A stretch of 64,000 nt of DNA from Microstegium vimineum (Eukaryota; Streptophyta; Magnoliopsida; Poales; Poaceae), in NCBI GenBank assembly GCA_022036555.1, contig CM039126.1, positions 682,001 through 746,000 on the forward strand, in the 5' to 3' direction. The translations under genes were made by a program, and so were the position numbers. The notes below the pieces were generated by a model. The model made no database searches. It was not told where the DNA came from and saw only the letters and a list, made by a program, of their open reading frames with translations. Shown here piece by piece: positions 56,772 to 64,000 of the stretch; the first letter of the stretch is position 1; each line of letters opens with the position of its first letter.

Positions 56772-59700
56772 ATGGCGCCCATGGCGAAGCGCCCGCGCCA
56801 CGCCGGCAACGGCCGCTCCCAGCTGTCGTCCTTCGAGTGGAAGCTCCACCGCCACATACTCAACGGCGGCCTAGCCCGCCGCGGCGCCACCGCCGAGGAC
56901 GTCGCCGACACCCTCCGCATCCACCACCCGGAGCTCGGTCGCCAGAAGCACGGGCCCTTTGTCGCCTCCGTCCGCCGCGCTCTCGCCTCCATCCCCATCC
57001 TCTCCTCCCCTTCCTCCTCCTCCTCCTCCTCCTCCTCCTCTTCCGACGGCTCCTCCGCCTCCCGCCGCCGCCGCCGCCACGACGCCCACGCCACCACCTC
57101 CTCCGCCACCTCCGTCTCCGACGCTGCCGCCCACCAGTCGCCACAAGCCCCCGCCTACGACGTCACCAAGTCCATGCTCCGCTCCGGGTACGCCGCGCAG
57201 ACGCCCAAGCGGAACCAGCAGCTGGAGATCGAGGTCACCACCGAGAAGCCGCGCCGCCTAATCACGGCCGACGGCGGCGGCGGCGGCGACGCCAAGCCAG
57301 AGGCCGCCTCGGTTGCTGAAGGGTTCGGTAGAGGAGATAAGGGGCCCAGGTTCGCCGACCTCGGCGGGATGGAGGCGGTGATCGAGGAGCTCATGATGGA
57401 GGTGGTTGTGCCCCTGTGCCATCCTCAGCTGCCGCACCGACTTGGAGTCAGGCCTGTCGCGGGGCTGCTGCTACACGGACCGCCCGGCTGCGGAAAGACC
57501 ACCCTTGCCCATGCCATTGCCAATGAGACTGGCGTCCCCTTTTACAAGATCTCCGCACCAGAAGTCGTATCTGGGGTGTCTGGTATGTTTTCTCATTGCT
57601 TGCATCGAAATAATCGGGGAGAAAGCTTGATGCTTTGCTCGTCTAGAGTAACCCTTTGGACAAATGAGTTTAAGCTGCTAGTCATGTTTGGTTCTGAATA
57701 TGCTTGCTGCCTGTGCCCTTTGCTTGATTAGATATCATCAGTGCAGGTTCTAAAATTAACTGTCCTTTTTACCTTGCAAGGAAGACATGTATTTAGCATA
57801 CTAAATGTAGCTGTAGCTGTGGAAGACTGGTGTTCCTAATATTTTTGCATAATCTAGGAATTGATGAAATAGGATGAGCTTTGTTAGGCATTGTCAATAC
57901 TCAATATCTGAACAAGGTTTTCCTAATATTGGTGTAGTGCTCAATAAGCCAATCGTATATTGTTACTAACAACATCATGAAATCAGAATCATACCAAATA
58001 GCTGCTGAAAATTTTAGATGTGAGGATATATTTCCGAAAGAGCTAGTATTGATCCAGCTTTGCAGCCACCCTTATGGCTTAGCCGACAAATGGGAGGATA
58101 TATTATTCTCTTTTTGTGGCTATACGAAATTACAAATTCAACCCTGCACAAGGATAAATTTAAATTCTGTCAGGATTCATGCGGGAGCCCACCTCATTAC
58201 GCCTATGTTCTTGCAGGAGCTTCTGAGGAAAACATCAGGGGCTTATTTCAGAAGGCCTATCGGACTGCTCCCTCGATTGTATTTATTGATGAGATAGATG
58301 CAATTGCATCCAAGAGGGAGAATCTACAACGCGAGATGGAGCGGCGTATAGTTACTCAGTTAATGACATGCATGGATCAATTCCACCAGAATATTGGATC
58401 GGGCAGTGGCACTTCGGATGCTGAATCATCTGAAAAGAAACCTGGTTATGTTATTGTCATTGGAGCCACAAATAGGCCTGATGCTGTGGACCAAGCTCTA
58501 CGAAGGCCAGGAAGGTTTGACAAAGAGATATCTCTTGGTGTTCCAGATGAGAATGCACGGAAACAAATACTGAAGATGCTTACTCAGCATCTTCGACTTG
58601 AAGGCGAATTTGACTTGTTCAAGATAGCTAGGGCGACACCAGGTTTTGTTGGTGCTGATTTGAAGGCATTAGTGGATAAAGCAGGGAATCTAGCAATGAA
58701 GAGAATAATTGATGAAAGAAGAGCTCAGTATCGCCGTGAGCATGACGGTAGTAGCAAGCATGACTGGTGGAGACAACCTTGGGATGAAAGTGAGGTGGAG
58801 GCACTACATATTACCATGGATGACTTTGAGGTAAGGTTTGCACCTTTTCTATGAACAGCACACGTCCAATAACTCTGTTAATTTCATCTGGTGTAATCTA
58901 TATTTGGATTATGCCTTGATCCAATTTCCCCAAAACCTTTATATATTCTTATTTTGTTAATTAGGACATGCTTTCCCCAGTAACTTTGTATTTTTCACTT
59001 CTAATTTTGTGCCATCTAAGCTGCTACTGTTTGCAGCATGATAGATTTGTTTTCTTTTCGTGCCACCTCTGTATATCATGGGCATGCCTTTCCCTCTAGT
59101 TCTATGCTGTTGTTAGATTTTATCCTATCCGTGGACTATCAATTTTAATAATCTTCGCTTCACTATCTTAAGGGAGCAACAAAAATGGTTCAACCATCTT
59201 TGAGAAGAGAAGGGTTTTCTTCTGTCCCTGATGTCACATGGGATGATGTTGGTGGTCTTGATTCATTAAGAAAAGAGTTTGACCGCTGCATTATTCGTCG
59301 TATCAAGCATCCTGAAGACTATGAGGTGAATGCTGAATTGAATCTACTGCCCCAGAGAAGTTTATTTTACAATTCTTACTTTTGTATTTTGTCTAGTAAA
59401 TCCCATCTACTATTGTGATACCGTAAGAAGTTGAGAGCACTTGATTATTTCTGATAAGTAAATACACATCCATACTGTTTTTTCCCTTTAATATGTAATA
59501 ATTTATACATTTGAGTATTGTTTTCATGCCCTCTTTGTTTCATGCTTTTCAAGGTATTTGGAGTGAATATGCAAGCTGGCTTCCTGCTGTTTGGACCTCC
59601 TGGTTGTGGGAAAACACTAATAGCAAAAGCGGTGGCACATGAGGCAGGGGCTAATTTTATTTACATCAAGGTGGTGGATGTTTGAGTTTTTCATATTTTC

Positions 59701-61175
59701 ACATCAGCTTTTCAAAACCATACAAAGTAGTTCTAAGATTTTTCCTTTTTCTGGTTCATTAGGGGCCTGAGCTATTGAACAAGTATGTTGGGGAGAGTGA
59801 ATCGGAAGTTAGGAAAATATTCACTCGTGCACGGACTAACTCCCCATGCATCCTATTTTTTGATGAGGTAAGAGATCACATTCAGCTTGCCCTGTAAATC
59901 TGTAATACATATACATTATGTTGAGGAAAACCTGTATTGATTGCTTCAAACAAGTTTGGGATGTTTGATGCATTTATTATACTTAGTAATCAAGTATCAT
60001 GGTTTGGAGAGTTGTTTCTGTTGGTATGATGTTCAAGTTCTTATTCCATATATGTGGCAGGTTGATGCTTTGACAATTGCTTCAAACAAGTTTGGGGTGT
60101 TTGATGCATTTATTATACTTAGTAATCAAGCAACATGGTTTGGAGAGCTGTTTCTGTTGGTATGGTGTTCAAGTTCTTATTCCATATATGTGGCAGGTTG
60201 ATGCTTTGACAACAAAAAGAGGGAAAGAGGGAGGATGGGTTGTTGAACGTCTCTTAAATCAGGTTTGAGTATTGTACTAGTTTGTGCACCTGCCTTCTTC
60301 ATTCCTTTGCATTGCTTTTCTGTTGTGTGCTATTCATATTCTTCTGTTCACAGTTACTTATCGAGCTTGATGGTGCTGATCAACGACAAGGTGTCTATGT
60401 GATAGGAGCTACAAACAGGTAATTGTCAGCAGCTGACGGGTCTACCATTTTACATGTTTATTTATCACTGAATATATTATCATACCTGCAGTTCTTTTTT
60501 GGTGTAGGATTGATGTGATAGATGATGCTGTTTTGCGGCCTGGTAGATTTGGAAAGAAACTTTATGTACCTGTACCTAGTGCAGACGAGCGGGTTTCAAT
60601 ATTAAAAGCACATGCTCGTAGCAAACCCATCTCGACTGATGTTGATTTGGATGCACTTGCACACCGTGCTGAGTGCAACAATCTCACTGGTGCCGACCTA
60701 GCATCACTGGTAATATTTGTGTATTTCATTGAACAGTTGTTCTTTAAGTTGTCCAAAAGGAGCACTAGTCTTTCAGTTTGCACAATGAAGCATTCCTTTG
60801 TTTTCCCTGTTGTTACCTTTTGCTTTGCTTTACTTTGAGATGGGTAGCTTAATTGACATCTGTATCAAATTAATATGCTTCTTTCATTAGGTCGATGAAG
60901 CAGCCATGGCAGCGTTGGATAAGAGATTGGAATTCATTGAGAACGGGACATCCTCGCTGAGTTCATCTCGTTGGATTGAGATCTCACACTTTGAACGTGC
61001 TCTATCGAAGATCAAGCCATCAGTATCCGAGCAGGTATGGGCAAACACCAGAATGACTTCCTGATGCTCGCCATTGTGCTACAATCTCGCCTATTTTGAC
61101 CTCTGATCTTGTTCTTTTCTGCTGCAGCAAATCAGACATTACGAGGAATTGTCAGAGGAATACTCATCAAACTGA
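56772..61175 (+). CDS. CDC48C / nuclear VCP-like (NVL) double AAA-ATPase
   Basis: An ATP-driven unfoldase of the CDC48 group. The NVL/CDC48C branch acts in the nucleus and nucleolus on pre-ribosomal particles. Ten exons: 56772-57582, 58217-58830, 59173-59325, 59554-59670, 59763-59867, 60197-60262, 60354-60418, 60508-60709, 60891-61034 and 61128-61175, giving about 774 residues. The N-domain (FEWKLHRHI...VADTLR) is followed by a poly-Ser and Arg-rich linker. First ATPase domain: GPPGCGKTT, then IVFIDEIDAIA and GATNRPDAVDQALRRPGRFD. Second domain: GPPGCGKTL (exon 4), CILFFDE at the end of exon 5 continued by VDAL in exon 6, and ATNR...LRPGRFGK across exons 7-8. Both Walker pairs and arginine-finger regions are intact, so it looks active. 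It is convergent with the phosphatase gene 350 bases downstream. Intron 5 carries a tandem duplication. Confidence 0.92.
57004..57046 (+). repeat. TCC triplet repeat encoding poly-Ser in the CDC48C-like gene
   Basis: An imperfect run of TCC codons gives a poly-Ser linker of about a dozen residues between the N-domain and the first ATPase domain. Length variation here would be in frame. Confidence 0.85.
59941..60212 (+). repeat. 136-bp tandem duplication spanning intron 5 / exon 6 of the CDC48C-like gene
   Basis: Copy 1 is 59941-60076 and copy 2 is 60077-60212, both starting TTGCTTCAAACAAGTTTGGG. Each ends with the splice acceptor TATGTGGCAG and the first 16 bases of exon 6 (GTTGATGCTTTGACAA). 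Few substitutions separate the copies. The downstream acceptor at 60195-60196 gives the conserved protein; the upstream one at 60059-60060 is a perfect duplicate. Confidence 0.92.
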
Positions 61176-61524
61176 TCTATCCACATCTCCATCTTGGTGT
61201 GTATACGAGGACCTTGTGAGAAATGTATTCTGTACGATGTTTGCAAGGAGTGTGCACCGTCACCAGCTTACCCCCATTTCTGAAGCGCATAATGTCGTCT
61301 GAAGCTCTTACGGGAGAATAGATTATAGACATAGAATTCTGCATTTTCTCGCAATCAGTTTTGTTTTCACTTATCTGTAACAGCCTGGCCTAAAGGCACT
61401 TTTGTATGACCTCATCTCATCAAGATACATCATACACGAATGAGTTCTAATTTCTCAAGTATGCGTGAAAGTGAAATATAGCAAGAAATTGTTTTTCGCT
61501 ACTGGTAGTACTTGTGCCCCTCAG
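61176..61524. other. Shared 3' region of two convergent genes
   Basis: 350 bases between the stops of the CDC48C-like gene (plus) and the phosphatase gene (minus). They hold both 3' UTRs, so the transcripts may overlap. No further gene. Confidence 0.5.
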
Positions 61525-62313
61525 CTACAGTTGTGTTTGAATTCCATTTGCCAAAGCAGCAGCTTCAGGCTTGGTGGTGGTGTCCAGTTTGTCCAATGCC
61601 GCCCAGAGCTTGGGGTCTTTGTAGTCCCTGATGACGAGCGTGGCGCCTACGTCGAGAAGCTTGCTCTCCCGGCTCTCCTCGGCGATGGCAACCACGGGCA
61701 TCCCAGCATCAACGCCCGCCTTGACGCCGGTGGTGGAGTCCTCGAACACGACGGCGTGCTCCGGCGAGACGCCGAGCAGGTCAAGCGCCTTGAGGTACGG
61801 GTCCGGGAAGGGCTTGGATCGCTCGCACTCCTCGGCGGTGACGACGAGCTGGAATAAGTCGGTGAGGCCGAGGATGGAGATCATGAGCTCAGCGTTGGCC
61901 CTGGGCGCGTTGGTGACGGCGGCGCGCTTGAGCCCGCGGTCGGCGGCCCAGCGGCACAGCGCGGTGAGGCCGGCGATCTCCTTGAGCCCCTCGCCGGCGT
62001 ACCTGGCAAAGAGCGCCTCTTTCTCTGCGAAGAAGGCGTCGAGCCGCGCCTGGTCCCAGTCTGGGAACAGGAAGCTGCCGATCTGCTGGTTGCTCCGGCC
62101 GGCCATGTTCGCCATGCCAAACTCCGGCGTGATGGGGACGCCGTTGTTGTAGCCCACCTTGAGGAGCATTTCTGAGGTGGCCCTGTGGTGGAACGGGTCG
62201 GAGATGGCCATGGTGCCGTCGATGTCGAAGAGCACGGCCTCCAGGGGAGCCACTCTGTCGATCCCACTGCTGCAACCACACGCACACAGAAGAGAGAGAA
62301 GCTGGGAGGCCAT
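61525..62313 (-). CDS. HAD-superfamily sugar-phosphate phosphatase-like protein (SGPP type), intronless
   Basis: Soluble Mg-dependent phosphatase of the haloacid-dehalogenase superfamily, 262 residues. It resembles Arabidopsis SGPP, a broad small-sugar-phosphate phosphatase, so hydrolysis of phosphorylated sugars is likely but not proven. All four HAD motifs are present: I, FDIDGT with nucleophile Asp30 and Asp32; II, VTNA near residue 134; III, Lys167 in SKPFPDPY; and IV, VFEDS with the metal-binding Asp192. The cap domain lies between residues about 40 and 120. The N-terminal ~20 residues (LLSLLCACGCSS) are hydrophobic and Cys-rich and could be a weak targeting or anchoring signal. ATG at 62313 is the first in frame. 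The gene has no intron, unlike its tandem neighbour. A TATA box lies about 207 bases upstream. Confidence 0.9.
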   Translation of the reverse strand: MASQLLSLLCACGCSSGIDRVAPLEAVLFDIDGTMAISDPFHHRATSEMLLKVGYNNGVPITPEFGMANMAGRSNQQIGSFLFPDWDQARLDAFFAEKEALFARYAGEGLKEIAGLTALCRWAADRGLKRAAVTNAPRANAELMISILGLTDLFQLVVTAEECERSKPFPDPYLKALDLLGVSPEHAVVFEDSTTGVKAGVDAGMPVVAIAEESRESKLLDVGATLVIRDYKDPKLWAALDKLDTTTKPEAAALANGIQTQL

Positions 62314-62519
62314 GGTTGCTGAGAACTTGGTTGGATTGAAATGAAATCTTGACAGTCTCTGTCTCTCTGGGAGGAATAGAACTGAATGAAATCATGCAGA
62401 AAATACTCCTAGACGATGTGATTGTAGCCAGGATTACCTTTCCATGGCCGGTTGCTGCTGGATGCCAAACTGGGGTACTTCTTTGGGTTTTGTGTTCATT
62501 GCTGATGCTGCCTGGACAT

Positions 62520-62527
62520 TTTATATA
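62520..62527 (-). promoter_or_regulatory. TATA box of the SGPP-like gene
   Basis: TATATAAA on the minus strand, about 207 bases before the ATG. It directly abuts, and by one base overlaps the target duplication of, the MITE at 62530. Confidence 0.6.
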
Positions 62528-62529
62528 AG

Positions 62530-62802
62530 GGCCGTGTTTAGTTCCCTCGTCGAATCGGCGGTTCTGGACACTGTACCGATTTCCCAGTACACTGTAGCAT
62601 TTTGTTTTTATTTATGAAATATTGTCTAAAAATTCTCAAACTAGGCTCAAAAGATTCGTCTCGCAACGTACAACAAAACTATGCAATTAATTTTTGATTT
62701 CATCTACATTTAATACTCCATGTATGTGCTAATATTTTGATGTGATGGGGAATCTTCTTTTTTTAGTGGAATTTGGGAGGAATTTGGAAACTAAACACGG
62801 CC
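62530..62802. mobile_element. MITE directly upstream of the SGPP-like TATA box
   Basis: The left end GGCCGTGTTTAGTTCC and right end GGAAACTAAACACGGCC are inverse to each other apart from one extra base. AAG flanks both sides (62527-62529, 62803-62805). 273 bp, AT-rich, non-coding. This GGCCNTGTTTAGTT terminus is common in grass genomes; I do not assign a superfamily with certainty. Confidence 0.85.
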
Positions 62803-62805
62803 AAG

Positions 62806-63574
62806 GAGAAGACTGAAAAGGAGGGGTTGGCTTGGTTGGTGGGGATTCTTCTTTGTACTGGTGGTTCAGTTGGCGCGGTTGGTGGCTGCTACCTGCTACT
62901 GCCAGGCCTGATCTCATGTTCCTCAGTACTAATATGACCACATTTGTCTACCTTTTGACCTGTGCCTGCATGCCTTTCCAAACTGCGTTCAAATTTGTTA
63001 TTTTCTAGACTCTCTGACTTCTTCCAGCTCGCTTATGATTATGAGCCCACGACAAAATGCTGCATAGCCCGAGAAAACCACTTTCAACACGGTTTCAAAT
63101 AGCCACAGCTACAGTTCAAAAATGGACAAAAAAAAAACGATGAATTTGACAATCAGCATGGTGCATCTCAACACATTTTCTGGGAGTGAGGGAATGCAAC
63201 ATCTCATCTTTCTTTCAGATTAAAGACTACTCCACAAAGACTGTTGAAGCAACAAATTAATACAGAGATGGTTACGCAACAAGTGTGCAACAGCTTTGTC
63301 ATTGTCACAGAGTGAGTCCCATACTCGCATCCACCAAACAATCATAACCGCTCACGGAAGATTTCAGAGTTATTATTTGGTCTTCTGTTCCATCAAGAAA
63401 AAGGAAATAATATACCAAACTAGTCTAAAAAACTATCGTGATGAGCTCTCTCTGCTGTTACTCAGTCACAGTTGCAGCATAATTAGGAACAGAAATGTAT
63501 TCGAGCCAAATTAAATCGGCCATAAATCTATTTAATCAATTATTCATCATCATCATCATCATATCATATTCATA
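62806..63574. other. Intergenic between the two HAD genes
   Basis: Holds the distal promoter of the intronless gene and the 3' UTR of the next one. A CAT-triplet run (ATCATCATCATCATC) lies near 63546-63562. No gene. Confidence 0.45.
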
Positions 63575-64000
63575 TCATGCGCTGCCCTTCTTCAGCTTAG
63601 CTTCCTCTCTGTCGATCTCTTCAAGCGCTGCCCAGAGCTTAGAATCTTCGTAATCCTTGATGAGCAGCGCAGCTCCTGCTTCCAGCAATGAGTTCTCTGG
63701 GTTCCTTGTCGCTAAACCAACGACCGGCATTCCTGCTGCGACGCCTGCCCGTATACCAGAAGGAGAGTCCTGCACCAACCCCAACCAAAATCTCATATCC
63801 GTGACTACTACTATATATGATACAATCATCAGATCACAAAATCCCAGTAACAAAGTTGTGTTTGGTTTACCTCGAAGACGAAGGTGTGCTCTGCAGACAC
63901 CTCAAGCTCCTTGAGGGCCTTGAGGTAAGGGTACGGCGCAGGCTTTGGCTGCTCACACTCGCCTCCGATGATAACGGCCTGGAAGAAGTCTGACAGGCCC
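63575..64000 (-). CDS. Second HAD-superfamily phosphatase (SGPP-like), 3' part only
   Basis: The C-terminal portion of a paralogue of the neighbouring phosphatase, continuing beyond the window. The last exon is 63575-63769 (DSPSGIRAGVAAGMPVVGL to the stop at 63575-63577), and the preceding exon runs from 63871 to the window edge (SDFFQAVIIGGECEQPKPAPYPYLKAL to VFE). The 101-base intron splits motif IV exactly between VFE and D. Motif III Lys is present (QPKPAP). The C-terminus is short and Lys/Glu-rich. Same strand and adjacent, so the two are a tandem pair. The upstream part with motifs I and II is not visible. Confidence 0.88.

Noticed and set aside
56837..57394. Several long frames on both strands inside the first exon of the CDC48C-like gene
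   Set aside because: Shadows of a GC-rich true exon; poly-Pro and poly-Arg translations are frame artefacts.

Overview
The window is nuclear DNA of a plant, almost certainly a grass and most likely of the maize/sorghum/sugarcane group. This rests on split genes with GT-AG introns and very GC-rich first exons, a Sirevirus-type Ty1/copia retrotransposon, Helitron ends of the TCTATACC...CTAG type, CACTA, hAT, MULE-like and Stowaway elements, and grass-type immune-receptor relics. Nothing prokaryotic, no rRNA or tRNA gene and no CRISPR array was seen. Positions read by eye may be off by a base or two.

Layout. 1-6.8 kb: non-genic, repeat-derived DNA with a Helitron-like 3' end. 6.9-26.75 kb: a six-exon WAT1-related (EamA/nodulin-21-like) transporter gene swollen to about 20 kb. 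Intron 4 (4.1 kb) holds a hAT element, a CACTA miniature element and a promoter-like patch. Intron 5 (14.3 kb) holds a complete antisense 14,053-bp Ty1/copia element with 1.7-kb LTRs, a CTAGC target duplication, an open gag, a broken pol and a long third frame cut by amber codons. 28.3-30.5 kb: a compact tandem paralogue with the same exon structure. 31.1-31.7 kb: a single-exon pectin methylesterase/invertase inhibitor-like gene.

32.7-42.5 kb is an immune-receptor graveyard: a 5'-truncated LRR receptor-like protein next to a hAT insertion, and an NLR-like gene with a degenerate P-loop, two in-frame stops and two frameshifts. Its proposed long first intron carries a MULE-like element with a nested Stowaway. 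44.1 kb has an 81-bp fragment of the phosphatase gene found at 61.5 kb. 44.7-50.5 kb is a cluster of Helitron ends; one element appears to carry an F-box/LRR gene relic that is itself split by a 2.3-kb solo LTR. 50.5-56.7 kb is mostly non-coding.

56.8-64 kb is the second genic block: a ten-exon CDC48C/NVL-like double AAA-ATPase, then, convergent to it, an intronless HAD-family sugar-phosphatase-like gene (SGPP type) with a MITE abutting its TATA box, and the 3' part of a second, intron-containing HAD paralogue running off the window.

The genes do not form a pathway. The window is a mosaic of tandem gene families (WAT1 pair, HAD pair) separated by decayed receptors and transposons. No clear new multi-gene system was found. 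The most notable signals are the all-amber decay of the retroelement's third frame, the Helitron-borne F-box relic, the displaced phosphatase fragment, and a 136-bp duplication that copies a splice acceptor inside the CDC48C gene.
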